A DNA stretch of 64,000 nt. It comes from Sthenelais limicola. Lineage: Eukaryota > Annelida > Polychaeta > Phyllodocida > Sigalionidae. How positions within the stretch are numbered: position 1 is the stretch's first letter; the number at the start of each line of letters is the position of its first letter. The notes beneath the pieces were generated by a model. The model saw nothing but the letters and a program-made list of their open reading frames with translations. It was not told the origin of the DNA and did not search any database. The DNA is taken from NCBI GenBank assembly GCA_942159475.1, contig OW804094.1, positions 18,705,067 through 18,769,066 of the forward strand, read 5' to 3'. Both the position numbers and the translations under genes were made by a program. Below, piece after piece: positions 41,183 through 52,826 of the stretch.

Positions 41183-41469
41183 TATGTGTTTCCGTGTCAA
41201 TGTCTCCATCTTTATAATCCTAGGAAGAAGGGGTACGCCGTCCCTAAAGTGCTGGACTTGAAAGAACCTTGAATGCGAAAACGCCTTGAAACACGGCTAA
41301 AGTAGACAATAACATATTACCCCAGACAAGCTGTAGGAGCTGCTGAAATGAAAAACTCATCCATTCGTTTTATACCTTGTGTCGGGGATGAAGAGGGTAA
41401 ATTTATAGAGTGAGATATTTTGGCGCCAAAATAGCTGCCTTTTCCTATTTGTATTCATGGTTTCTCAAT

Positions 41470-41577
41470 GTGTCAGATCTTCAGAAAATGTAGAATTGGC
41501 CAGCAATCCTCTCAAATAACCCACATTTAAGACAGAAATGAGCTTCCAAAATGCAGTTTAACATAACAGAACTGCAG
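41470..41577 (-). repeat. MITE-A copy 19, left part
   Basis: GTCAGATCTTCAGAAAATG to AACATAACAGAACTG, then unrelated sequence. About 20 bp are deleted after the terminal repeat. Confidence 0.7.
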
Positions 41578-41924
41578 TCAGCCAGAAAAACCTGCGAGCG
41601 AGCAGAGGACATTAACCTGTTCGAATTTAACTCCAAAAACTATGTACCTGTCTCAACTTTATTTGAATAAAAGTATTATAATAATATAATAATAAAAACT
41701 AAACTAACTATTTTCTACTTTTTGTTTCATTTTTGCCAACCCATCTAAGATTCATTTGAGCAACATTTTGGAGGATTTTGTCAGGTTGTTTTTGCTACAG
41801 GGCTTCTAAAGTATCCCCGTTTGTATTTTGAGGACCCGCCGGAATCCTTTCCTATGATGACTTCACTTATTATCACTCATCGGCGGCTGTTTTCTCTCGA
41901 CGGATTTACCTTCAAATTTTTGTA

Positions 41925-42735
41925 TACACATGTAACAGCAGCAGAATATTGATAAATCCAGTCCTATAAGTCATAATATGAGTAATTCTTGTATAAACAT
42001 ATAACAGCAGAATATTTATAAATCCAGTCCTGTAAGTCATAATATGAGTAACTCTTGTATACACATAGAACAGCAGCATAATATTGATAAATCCAGTCCT
42101 ATAAGTCATAATATGAGTAATTCTTGTATAAACATATAACAGCAGCATAATATTGATAAATCCAGTCCTATAAGTCATAATATGAGTAACTCTTGTATAC
42201 ATATATAATAGCAACATAATATTGATGAATCCAGTCCTATAAGTCATAATATGAGTAATTCTTGTATAAACATATAACAGCAGAATATTTATAAATCCAG
42301 TCCTGTAAGTCATAATATGAGTAACTCTTGTATACATATATAATAGCAGCATAATATTGATAAATCCAGTCCTATAAGTCATAATATGAGTAACTCTTGT
42401 ATACACATATAACAGCAGCATAATATTGATAAATCCAGTCCTATAAGTCATAATATGAGTAACTCTTGTATAAACATATAACAGCAGAATATTTATAAAT
42501 CCAGTCCTATAAGTCATAATATGAGTAACTCTTGTATACACATAGAACAGCAGCATAATATTGATAAATCCAGTCCTATAAGTCATAATATGAGTAACTC
42601 TTGTATACACATATAACAGCAGCATAATATTGATAAATCCAGTCCTATAAGTCGTAATATGAGTAACTCTTGTATACACATATAACAGCAGCATAATATT
42701 GATAAATCCAGTCCTATAAGTCATAATATGAGTAC
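41925..42735. repeat. 66/69-bp minisatellite, about 12 copies
   Basis: Units contain CAGCATAATATTGATAAATC, CAGTCCTATAAGTCATAATA and TGAGTAACTCTTGTATACAC. A 66-bp variant has CAGAATATTTATAAATCC. Both lengths divide by three, so the minus strand stays open for 270 codons (repeating MTYRTGFINI). There is no evidence of translation. Confidence 0.93.
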
Positions 42736-42908
42736 ATTTGGTAAGATATGCTTAGTCGTAATTGCTGAGAGTGCAACTTTAAATGTTCTTTCGGACAGCT
42801 GTTTTGTGTCTGGGCCCACTTCATAACATTCTGCCATAATATATGGAGGCGTGATAGGGTCGAGAGCCTCGTATATTTATGGTCTATATGAATAGGCAGA
42901 TGTACATA

Positions 42909-43145
42909 AGGGTCAGATCGTCAGAAAATGCACAATCGGCAGCTCTACACATTTAGTAAATTCTGCTAAATTAGGCTGAGAAATGGTCTATATCTAAGTA
43001 TATCTAAGTATAGTTGGTGTTGTGTTGATTTAGACAATCTGTTTGGTTTTGTTGAACTGAATTTTGAACCTTATTTTTGTCTTAAATTTGGGTTATTTGA
43101 GAGGATAAGTGAAGGTGAATTGTACATTTTCTGGCGATTTCACCC
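42909..43145 (+). repeat. MITE-A copy 20, mixed ends
   Basis: Left GGGTCAGATCGTC, right GGCGATTTCACCC. Confidence 0.87.
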
Positions 43146-43548
43146 TTAAGATTCTCAGGCGAAAAGCAACATATTCCCCCCCCCCACCTGCATGGCCCTT
43201 CGTAAAGAAGTTAAATTTGCAATAATGTACAACAATAAGCACTAAACTATATATTGTAATCTGTACGACAGGAAACTTAAATCATAAATGAATATATTAA
43301 AGAATAATGAATATTTATATATAAGTATGCATGGGTAGCTAAGTGATATCTCATTGCTCCAAGCAAATGAGCTATAAAGATTTTTAAGTGGTTCAAAAGT
43401 ATGGCATTTCCTGAAATATCCAGGGTTGTGTCTCTCTCTATGACACAATACTGACAGAAGTGGTTCGTGGTAAACTGGCACCAGGAAGACTAAGGAAAAC
43501 TGCGATCTTTTTAGTAGTTTTCCAATAGATTCTAGACATGTTAATAGG

Positions 43549-43787
43549 GAGGTTCCGCAAGCAAACGTATCGCAATTACGTATCCGTATCCTTATCTTTT
43601 TTGAGACTTAGGTCGTATTTTCATTTATGAAAAATAAATTGTGAGATGAAGCATTTTTCTTGAAATGTTATGTTACATTTTTCCCGCCATGTTTTACTGA
43701 ACATCTTTCTTCCTTTTAAATGTATATTTGTATAGCAGAGATACGGATACGTTTACGTTTACGTATAGGTTAGACTTGCTGAACCTC
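43549..43787. repeat. MITE-I copy 2 (239 bp)
   Basis: GAGGTTCCGCAAGC at the left and GCTGAACCTC at the right. Subterminal ACGTATCCGTATCC and GGATACGTTTACG are inverted. Confidence 0.72.
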
Positions 43788-43979
43788 AGTAATATAAGCT
43801 ATCTGGTTGGTAGCTTTATAAACAGTGATTTACTCATCACCAATCGGACATTTGCCCTGCTGAGTAAAAATTACGCAGGCACTCAAAAGCAAAATGATTT
43901 GTTGGATGAGTTAGAGGAAACACAGTGTATGAAGCACATAATGTTTGCTGTCGACACTTTGTTATGTCTAGGAGTAGAT

Positions 43980-44214
43980 AGGTCAGATCACCAGAAAATG
44001 TACAATTGGCAGCTCTACGCATTTTGTAAATTCTGCTAAATTGGACTGAAATGCGGCCAATGCTAGCTATATCTAAATATATTTGGTATTTAGTTGATTA
44101 AAAAAACATGTTTGGTTATGTTCAACTTTATTTTGAGTGTCATTTTGTCTTAAATCTTGGTTATTTGAGAGGATTGGCAAAGGTCAATTGTGCATTTTCT
44201 GGTGATTCAACCCA
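43980..44214 (+). repeat. MITE-A copy 21
   Basis: Left GGTCAGATCACCAG, right GGTGATTCAACCC, so both ends deviate together. Confidence 0.82.
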
Positions 44215-44270
44215 GCCATAGTAAATACTGGCTATAGATCAACAGCATACAAACTGACCATCCGGTCAAT

Positions 44271-44292
44271 TGTGATGTGTTCTGGGAAAAAA
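44271..44292 (+). repeat. MITE-B left-tip fragment
   Basis: TGTGATGTGTTCTGGGAAAA only. The next 670 bp contain no recognised repeat or gene. Confidence 0.5.
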
Positions 44293-44962
44293 TGGAGTAA
44301 AAACCCTAAAGAATCCTCCCAAATGTACCCTGTGACGTAAAAAGGCTAATTCAGGTTATTGAAGGCATTCATGACAAAGGGCATTAGGAAACATATTTTT
44401 GCAGTCCAAAATGTAATGCAAATGTTTTTAATAGTTTTAAGTGTGACTGAAATGAAGACAAAAAATAGTCAATTTGTCTATGATGTAAAACAGTTGTAAG
44501 GTATTAGTTCACAGATTTTTGTAATATTCCCTGACAAATAAAATATATCCAGATGTTTCAAATTCTGAATCTTCCGATATTGATTCTAACCCATTCCAGG
44601 AAGAGTGAGTGAGTGAGATTAGTTGCTTTATTTCACCTCTGGAATGGAGTGTCCATAGACTTGTATAGACTCGCTATATGCTAGTGAGCGGGAAGAAATA
44701 TGTTTCATTCCTCCCTAGGGAAGAAACAGATGACCCAGTTTATCCTTCTGCGTTTTCATTGGCTATTCTGAAAGTAGGGCAGGGTTGTCATGGCGTCGTC
44801 AATGTCACGCCCGGCGTCAACGACGGCCGTCATAAACTCAAGCGCCACTGGAACGATGCAGCTCCCTTGCCGTGTTTTTCTCGTAACATGTTACCGTAAT
44901 TAAAAGGATTCCAAGACATTTAAAATCATTTGTACAGGTCAAATAAATCTCGAACTAACCTT

Positions 44963-45089
44963 AGTGATGTATTTCCGATCATTCTTCACCTTGTTTCCGG
45001 CGGGGGAAATCCCTCGGTGCTACGCTACGCTCCGCACCTCGGGATTCCCCGCCTCCAACTCGGTGAAGAACGATCGGAAATACATCACT
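44963..45089. repeat. Near-perfect hairpin (127 bp)
   Basis: AGTGATGTATTTCCGATC...GATCGGAAATACATCACT with inner arms CGGGGGAAATCCCTCGGTGC and GCACCTCGGGATTCCCCGCC. The loop is about 13 bp. GC-rich core in an AT-rich setting. Confidence 0.88.
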
Positions 45090-45107
45090 ACGGTCAGTTC
45101 TACCTAT

Positions 45108-45225
45108 TTACGCCCTTATTAACTCATTTAATATGGTTATATCAAGGGTGGGAGAGCTGAGAGGGAGTGAGTCTATGATCATACCCAAGAAAAAGAGATA
45201 GAGTAGAAGGGAGAGAGAGGGACAT
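45108..45225 (+). repeat. Dispersed repeat K, copy 1
   Basis: GGTTATATCAAGGGTGGGAG, CTATGATCATACCC, then AGAAGGGAGAGAGAG. Shared with 51668-51775 and, reversed, 60672-60812. Confidence 0.7.
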
Positions 45226-45401
45226 CCATATCACCATCACCAATATTCTTATATTGTGCCCCTAAATCTAAATAAATACAGGGACCTATAACTGACTGCA
45301 GGAGTGAGTGAATGTTATTTCTGCTGGGGGCTATAGGAGTACTAGTGCATTAGGTGGATAGATAACCCTTACTAGACATAAGTGTCACCCTTGTCCTCGC
45401 C

Positions 45402-45499
45402 TAGGCTGCTAATATAAACACACCAGACATCAAGGCTGGAGTGGCCAGCCAAAAGCGTGTAGTAAAAGCTGAAGCTAAGGGTCCTTCCCATGTCTATTT
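45402..45499 (+). repeat. 98-bp direct repeat, left of MITE-B
   Basis: Starts TAGGCTGCTAATATAAACAC and ends CCCATGTCTATTT. Identical by eye to 45907-46004. Confidence 0.93.
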
Positions 45500-45906
45500 G
45501 TGCTGTGTTTCAGGAAAATGAGTCATAAGTCGCAAAAAAAAAGATTTTGAGATACCATTATATCTGAAAAGATGAGATCAAGCTGATTCCAATGATAGTA
45601 AACAGTCTAATAATCTAATAAGTATTTCTAGATTTTAAGTTTGATATTTTCGTATTTGAAAAAAAGTTTCCAATATTTCTGGGAGTCACTAAACAGTAAA
45701 GTAACTAAATGTAGTCCATATGAGGACCTTTAAAACTAAAGGATATATTACATAGATTGTCTTGAAATTTGAAACATCGATTGACATATCCATCCGTGAC
45801 ACACTCTCCAAAACTCAGAAGATTCCAATAATGTGATCTTGTGAAAAAAACGCTTTGAAAAATATCAATTTTGCGACTTATGACTCATTTTCCTGAAACA
45901 CATCAC
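45500..45906 (+). repeat. MITE-B copy 18, full length (407 bp)
   Basis: Fills exactly the interval between the two 98-bp direct repeats, and lacks the usual plain TA flank. Confidence 0.92.
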
Positions 45907-46004
45907 TAGGCTGCTAATATAAACACACCAGACATCAAGGCTGGAGTGGCCAGCCAAAAGCGTGTAGTAAAAGCTGAAGCTAAGGGTCCTTCCCATGTCT
46001 ATTT
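45907..46004 (+). repeat. 98-bp direct repeat, right of MITE-B
   Basis: Second copy of 45402-45499, beginning immediately after CACATCAC. Confidence 0.93.
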
Positions 46005-46079
46005 ATCACTATCTCATGTCTACTCATAGTCAAGTGGAAATGGTACGGTCAGTGCAAGTGGAAGGCATGGATATTTTGT

Positions 46080-46850
46080 GGTGATGTGTTTCAGGAAAAT
46101 GAGTCACAAGTCGCAAAAATGATATTTTTCAGTACGAAAGTGATTTATATGTATGAATGTTCTCATTTTTGGGTTATCCAATGCCCCGGGTCGTTCTTTT
46201 TCAAAAATAAACATCAAACTTAAAATATGGAAACACTTATTGGATGTATTAGTATTTACTCCATGGTGAAATGTGTATCACATAACATTTGTATGTAGAG
46301 GCGTGTGGTACATACCGTGTGGTACATTGTTTTGTACCACATGGGCGGAGCCTAAAATGATGTGCAAAATAAACTCATTTGATTGGTTCCCTTCCACGCG
46401 GGAAAATGCATTGTCAATGACTCTTACTAGCTTTACTAACGTCATGACGTTAGGCCTACAATGTAGGCCTACACTATTGCGTAGTCGCCGGCATCAGTGA
46501 GAGAAGAATGGCTGTAGATTCGTAAGTAAATAAAGGACTTTGTGTTATAATTTATAATTAATCTAATAGCACCGTGGAGTAAAAATAGGACCACATCTCG
46601 TAGTTGGTCTGGCTCAAAGGATCACATCGACCCTCGACGATTCTTTTTGATATAACACACTCGCCTATCGGCTTGTGTGCCATGCAAAAAGAAACGTCTC
46701 GGGTCAATGTGATCCTTTGAGCCAGACCAACTACTCATGCGGTCCTATCATACTACCATCATTAACATTGATCTCGTCGCTTCAAATATGATGATATCTC
46801 AAAATCCATTTTAGCGACTTGTGACTTATTTTTCTGTGACACATCACATT
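46080..46850 (-). repeat. MITE-B copy 19, interrupted
   Basis: Left 46080-46262, right from about 46755 to CACATCACA. The 490-bp insert includes the fold-back at 46585. Confidence 0.72.
46585..46748. repeat. Fold-back element with arms of about 65 bp
   Basis: ATAGGACCACATCTCGTAGT at the left and ACTACTCATGCGGTCCTAT at the right. Inner arms TGGTCTGGCTCAAAGGATCA and TGATCCTTTGAGCCAGACCA are perfect complements. Confidence 0.9.
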
Positions 46851-46953
46851 TTTCAAAGGGGAAGAGAGGGACTCCAGCAGTATGTCCAGTTAATTTCGAA
46901 AGAAAGGATTGCTCCACTCATTCTCTAGCCGAAAGTAGAACGTCATCAGAAAG

Positions 46954-47410
46954 TGTGATGTGTTACAGGGAAATGAGTCACAAGTCGCAAAAATGGATTT
47001 TGAGACATGAGCATATTTGAAAAGATGAGATCAAGCGGATTCCAATGATAGTAAACATTAGGGACTTTTAAGAAGTGTTTCTATATTTTATGTTTGATAT
47101 TTCTATGTTCATGAAAAAAAATTTGCAATATATCTGGGAGGGCAATTACCAGTAAAGTAATTAAATGTACTCCATAAGATGAACTTCGAAACGCATGGAA
47201 ATATTTAATGCACTGATTCTAGACCTAGTTGATCAATTATTTCAACTTTTCGATCTACTTTTCAATTGAGTTTCCTGACTTTACGATTGACTATTCTGAC
47301 TTTACGATTGACTATTCTGACTTAACGTCTTGAAAGTTGGTACATCAATCTCGCCGACTGTCAAGGCGCTAAACACTCGAAAGAGATCTTGTGAATACAC
47401 TTTGGAAAAT
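46954..47410 (+). repeat. MITE-B copy 20, right end lost
   Basis: TGTGATGTGTTACAGG to AATACACTTTGGAAAAT. About 100 bp of other sequence (three near-repeats of CTGACTTTACGATTGACTAT) are inserted at 47220-47320. Confidence 0.72.
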
Positions 47411-47818
47411 CCATTCCAATCCACTAGATCCATAGATAATCCAACCGACTATGATCTGACACTGCATGGCCAGGTTGGTCCAGGTCCAGGTTGTAGCTTT
47501 AGGCATTCCTTATAATTATTATTTCATTTCGTTGATATTTAGATCATATATTTATGATCGATCCAACTTGCCGTTTGCTTCAGCGATCTAACGTTAAAGG
47601 CAGGCCCATCATTAGTGCGGAAAAGATATATATCATGCGGAAAAGATGTATAGCGTCCCTACTATGATTAACAACCATTAAACTTTGATGGCTTTCAAGG
47701 GCTATATCTTCACCATTGGACTGTCATCAGCCGTGTTTGATTCCCGCCTCAAAGATGTTCCAGTGCAGTACAATCTATCAGCCAGTGTATTAACACCCTT
47801 CTTTATGCTTCTTTTATA

Positions 47819-48055
47819 TGGGTCAGATTTTCAGCAAAGGTACAATTGACCTTCACTAATCCTCTCAAATAACCCGAATTTAAGAAAAAAAATTAGGTTC
47901 AAAATACAGTTCAACATAACCAGACAGATTTATTAAATGAATAGAATACAGAATATACTCAGATATACCTAGTATTCATCATTTTGCACTTTAATTTAGA
48001 AGAATTTGATAGATCTGTACAACTGTAGCTTGTGCATTTTCTGAAAATCTGACCC
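47819..48055 (-). repeat. MITE-A copy 22 (237 bp)
   Basis: TATA flanks. Left GGGTCAGATTTTCAGCAAAGG, right standard. Confidence 0.88.
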
Positions 48056-48095
48056 ATATGCTTTCTAACATGCATTATTTCTTCAAAATAGCTCA

Positions 48096-48449
48096 ATAGG
48101 GGATTAGCATAGCCGCCATTTTGAATCGTCATTCGCATGGAATTATGGGACTAATGGTACAGTCTAAAACCTACAGAAAACATGTCATGTTCAGCATGGA
48201 ATATTTATCAATGCTCTAATATCAATATTCATATGTTATACATGTTTCTTTACCACCATGTCCCCCATCTTTCCCGAAATGCATTTGGTTATCATATATC
48301 ATTTATACAAGCTGTGATAATCGTGAAAATATTCTTGCAATTTCCGATAAAAATGTTGCCAAATATTTGTATTTGTGTTTCAACAGAATTCGTCCCAGGA
48401 TGCACTGTAAATTACATGTGCAGTGGCAAATGCAAAATATACCCTATTG
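48096..48449 (+). repeat. MITE-C copy 3
   Basis: CAATAGGGGATTAGCATAGC to CCCTATTG. A chance 115-codon ORF crosses it. Confidence 0.82.
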
Positions 48450-48812
48450 TTATCCGATTGCATGAGATTCCTGCTCTCTTACACTTTGAAAGTAGATTTT
48501 TAGAAGAGAAGAGCATGAAGAGGAAGTAAAATGAAGCCAAACTTAAACATGAAGAAAATAGGTCAACCACTCATAACACCGGGAAAAGGCACATATTTCA
48601 GTTAACCCCTTTTTATAAAACATCACGAGGGAAGTGTACCATTTGTCAGAGTGAGGGAGCAAATTTCAGACAAAAATAATGAAAAACAAAGTGAAGAAAC
48701 TAGAGGAGGCCAGCTGGTTTAAGCCATCGCTTGTCCATGTGGTTTGTATTATACTGCTCTAATGCTCATAGATGCTCAGAGAACGTGCGTGAGCTACTCT
48801 AGTTTATGTATA

Positions 48813-49032
48813 GGGGTCAGATTTTCAGAAAATTGGCAGCTCTACACTTTTAGGAACTTCTGCTAAATTAGGCTGAAAAATGATAAATACCAGGTATATT
48901 TGGTATCGCATTGATTCAAAGTATCAGTTCGGTTATGTTAAACTGCATTTTGAAGCTCATTTTCGTCTTAAATGTGGGTTATTTGAGAGGATTGGTGAAG
49001 GTGAATTGTACATTTTCTGAAAATCTTACCCA
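48813..49032 (+). repeat. MITE-A copy 23
   Basis: The left terminal repeat lacks TGTACA (CAGAAAATTGGCAGC). Right end CTTACCCA. Confidence 0.85.
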
Positions 49033-49188
49033 TAGGTGCAAACTCAGATAATTCCCAGCAGAACGTAGACTTTGTGCTCTCTACTGTTTCCTACTATAAA
49101 AATGTACGTACTTATTAGAACAAGGGGAACGAGAGAGGAAGATATAGTTCTTTCTACATATTTGATTTTCAATAATTGTTACTGTTAA

Positions 49189-49296
49189 GGGCCTATAGTC
49201 CACTGAGCCGATTGTCATGCGATTCTCACAGATTTTAGGCAAAAGAGTCCTCTGCGGCGCAAAATCGCGTGAGAATCGGCTTAGTGGACTAGGCCC
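49189..49296. repeat. Fold-back MITE-D copy 2 (108 bp)
   Basis: GGGCCTATAGTCCACTGAGC and GGCTTAGTGGACTAGGCCC. Preceded by TTAA and followed by TTTA. Confidence 0.88.
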
Positions 49297-49321
49297 TTTA
49301 TATTCAACTGAGACCTCTATA

Positions 49322-49411
49322 TGGGTCAGATTTTCAGAAAATGTACAATTTACTTTCACAAATTCTCTGAAATAACCCAAATTTCAGACGAAAATAAAAT
49401 TCAAAATACAG
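49322..49411 (-). repeat. MITE-A copy 24, left part
   Basis: Ends at AAAATACAGTG, where a MITE-B begins without TA. Confidence 0.78.
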
Positions 49412-49770
49412 TGTTTGATGTGTTACAGAGAAATGAGTCACAAGTCGCAAAAAATGGATTTGAGATAACATCATATTTGAAAAGATGAGATTAACCCGAT
49501 TCCAACGACAGTAAATATAAGGGTATTCAAGTATGTTTATATATTACGTTTGATATTTTCTTTTTGAAAAACAAAGTGTGCATTTTTTTTGTGTGGATAA
49601 TTACTAGAAAAGTAGCAAAATATACTCTATATGATGAGATTAGAAACGCATCTATTATATGCTTAATACACTGTCTTGAAATTTGGTACATGTATTCATA
49701 CGACTTTCAACGTTAAGCACCCCAAAACTGAAAACATTCCTACAAATACATATTGCGGATAAAATATTAA
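49412..49770 (+). repeat. MITE-B copy 21, right end lost
   Basis: TTTGATGTGTTACAGAG to TATTGCGGATAAAATATT. Confidence 0.78.
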
Positions 49771-49845
49771 AAAATCCACACAGACCCAAGATGGCTTGCA
49801 GCCTAGGCTGGCGTAGACGCTACCCGGATCATTCTGGCTCTCAAA

Positions 49846-50162
49846 TGGGTCAGATTTTCAGAAAATGTACAATTGGCAGCTCTACATATTTAGGAAATTC
49901 TGTTAAATAAGGCTGAAAAATGAAGAAAAAGAAGAATGTGAAAATGTACAATTGGCAGCTCTACATATTTAGGAAATTCTGTTAAATAAGGCTGAAAAAT
50001 GAAGAATACCGGGTATATCTGAGTATATTTTAGTATCGCATTGATTTAAAGTATTATTTGTGTTATGTTAAACTGCATTTTGAAGCCCATTTTCGTCTTA
50101 AATATCGGTTAATTGAGAGAATCAGTGAAGGCAAATTGTACATTTTCTGAAAATCTGACCCA
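49846..50162 (+). repeat. MITE-A copy 25 with 78-bp internal duplication
   Basis: The block GAAAATGTACAATTGGCAGC...GGCTGAAAAATGAAGAA is present twice (from 49860 and 49938), making this copy 317 bp. Confidence 0.9.
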
Positions 50163-50310
50163 AATGCGATGTTAGTGTCCCGATGTATTATTTTCACATC
50201 ATTTCATATCGCCCCTATAGCCCTCATACAATATCGGTAAAAGAGTTCAGTTTGGTACAGAATTCTGACAGATTTCGTGAGTTCTAGCAGAGGCTTTTTG
50301 AATTGGAATA

Positions 50311-50549
50311 GGGAGTCAAGTCATCGGAAAATGTACAATTGGCAGCTCTACACATTTATGAAATTTTGCTAAATTAGGCTAAAAAAATGGTGAATACCAG
50401 GTATATCTGAGTATATTTGGTATCGAGTTGATTCAAGGGATGTGTTTGGTTATGTTGAATTGTGTTTTGAGTCTAGTTTTTGTATTGAATTCGGGTTATT
50501 TGGCAGGGTTTCTAAATGTGAATTGTGCATTTTCTGGAAATCTGACCCT
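50311..50549 (+). repeat. MITE-A copy 26
   Basis: Left GGGAGTCAAGTCATCGG (divergent), right GGAAATCTGACCC. Confidence 0.8.
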
Positions 50550-50629
50550 AATATTACAGGAATACCACTTCCACTCAGATAAAACGTGGGATGTTGGAAC
50601 AGGGTGGATACTGAATGCTATACCGCCAG

Positions 50630-50718
50630 GTAAAATACACGCATTTATAAAGATATCTTAAAAGTTCTTATTTTTAAAAATAAGAACAAAGATATCTTTA
50701 TAAATGCGTTTATTTTAC
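50630..50718. repeat. Near-perfect 89-bp palindrome
   Basis: GTAAAATACACGCATTTATA at one side and TATAAATGCGTTTATTTTAC at the other, meeting at TTATTTTTAAAAATAA with almost no loop. Confidence 0.92.
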
Positions 50719-50785
50719 TCAGATAATAAGAAAATAAATGTCCGGTCATTTCCCTTGACCACATCACATATGATGTATATCTATA

Positions 50786-51022
50786 GGTGAAATCGCCAGA
50801 AAATGTACAATTTGCTTTCACCAATCATCTCAAATAACACAAATTTAAGACAAAAATAAGGTTAAAATACAACTCACTATAACCAAACAACATTGCTTGA
50901 TTATCAAGGTGATATCAAATATACTCAAATATACCTTGTATTGACCATTTTCCTCTCTGATTAATCAGAATTTACTAAATGTGTTGATCTGCCAATTGTA
51001 CATTTTCTTAAGACCTGACCCA
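50786..51022 (-). repeat. MITE-A copy 27, mixed ends
   Basis: Left GGTGAAATCGCC, right AAGACCTGACCCA. A MITE-B right tip (CACATCACATATG) lies just upstream at 50759. Confidence 0.85.
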
Positions 51023-51667
51023 TATATTGTTTATTTTCAGTCAAACATCATGGTAATAAAATTTCAACAAATAACCTGATCTACTTGTGGAAATGGTTGG
51101 GAGGGAGGGAGGTTCCTATAGCTGAGATCTTCATTAGATTCACAGTTGGAGTTCACCATTCCATCAACATGGCCAAGAAAAGTTTATTGTTTAGCTGGTC
51201 AGTAACTGAAGGAATATTGCTTGCAGGCAATACACGGTGACCTAGTTTTTGGTACACTGTGCGCATGCATGCTTTCTGATCTGGTTCCGGCTCTTCTTCA
51301 GGGCTGTTTTCAGAGCGAATCAAGCTTAAGAAATGATTATTTAACTATTTATTCCTCAGAATCGCTGTAGACCATTTATATTAATTTAACGTTATGTGGG
51401 AGGGGTGAAAAAAACACAGAACAACCCTTGGATTCTCGGCAACTGCCCCTTGACCGCCATCGATGAATATTCATTGCCGCCTTGAATCCCGGGTAGTTCT
51501 GTCTATCAACCCACTGTATTTAACAATTGACATGTGATGCAAAATTTGAGGGTAAAAGGCAGAAGACTGGGCTTAGCCAGCATATATTTCTGAATAAAGA
51601 GTTGTTAAAAAATAAAAAAGTAGACAATTTCATTGAAGCAACACATTTCATTGAAGCAACACATTGA
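51023..51667. other. No gene seen
   Basis: No ORF above 60 codons with support and no family of this window, apart from the edge of repeat K at 51668. Confidence 0.5.
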
Positions 51668-51775
51668 AGGTTATATCAAGGGCGGGAGAGCTAAGAGGGA
51701 GGCGGTTTATGATCATACCCCGGAAATAGAGATAGAGAAGAAGGGAGAGAGAGACAGAGAAAAAGAGACAGAAAG
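51668..51775 (+). repeat. Dispersed repeat K, copy 2
   Basis: GGTTATATCAAGGGCGGGAG, TATGATCATACCC, then GA-rich tail. Confidence 0.7.
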
Positions 51776-52135
51776 ACTCTTTATGGTCTTACCCAGGACC
51801 AGTAGAACGCTATGATGTTGTCCGAGTGGTTCAGTTTTACATTGCCTAGTGCTCTGGCCCATATACTGCCAGTTTGACCCATAAAGGCAAGCACAAGGCA
51901 CAAGGCAAGAGCTGCTCCTGGTACACTTGGCTACCATACAGTGAGCGGGTGTGAGCAGTTGGAGCAGTTGGAGCCAGAAACTTTATCCACACCAGAGTGG
52001 AGCCAAGGTTTGTACAACTTCTAGGTTTTACTAAATTGTTTGATTTGATGGTTCTGTTGAACAACCTCAATTTAGAGTTAAAATGTAATGTTTAATATTT
52101 TTATATAAATTTCTTCCTAGGTGTTATTGAATAAT

Positions 52136-52245
52136 TTAGTGCGATGCCTCATGCAATCAGGCAACTTCTGAGAATATCAACGCTTGTCGCTGAAATGTTT
52201 TGTTGTTGTCCTAAATAAACATAATTTAGAAAAAAAATCAAATCA
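52136..52245 (+). repeat. Non-LTR-like 3' tail fragment (copy 2)
   Basis: GTGCGATGCC...GCTGAAATG, then TTGTTGTCCTAAATAAACAT and an A-rich end. Partner of 2223-2290. Confidence 0.42.
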
Positions 52246-52255
52246 AAACACATTA

Positions 52256-52459
52256 GGGTCAGAGCGTCAGAAAATGTCCAATTCACTTTTATCAAACTTC
52301 TCAAATAACTCAAAATTCAGACAAAAATAAGTTTTAAAATTCAGTTCAACACAACCAAACACATTGTTTGAATCAAGGCAATTCCAAATGTACTCAGATA
52401 TAACCAGTATTTATCATTTTCAGTAAAGTTTAGGAGAATGTACCAAACTATCTGACCCA
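52256..52459 (-). repeat. MITE-A copy 28
   Basis: Left GGGTCAGAGCGTC. About 30 bp are missing before the right CTGACCCA. Confidence 0.78.
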
Positions 52460-52826
52460 TTACTGACCCACAGGTGTTTAAAGCAAAGCTCAACCATAGT
52501 TTAGATTGCGATTTTACCATTGCCACTCTCACATAGTGAACACTGTATCAAATTATAACAATAGTCTATTATCTATTCACTCATCTTCTTTCTATAGTTA
52601 ATTTCACATCATCTGATCATAATGCATTATTATACTTTGCTCTCTTCTTTCAACTAACACAAGCTGAATTGAATGTACTTTAATATGTGATGAATGTCAG
52701 GGAAGGGAGGAAAACCGGAGGTAACACTCTGATCCCGCTATATAAGGCCAATGCCATTCTAGCACCCCTGCTTAAATAAAATGTTTTTGTTTTTTTTTCT
52801 CGAAAAAGGACATAATTATTATCTAA

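Noticed and set aside
41925..42735. CRISPR-like regular array
   Set aside because: The spacing is a plain tandem repeat without unique spacers, and the DNA is eukaryotic.
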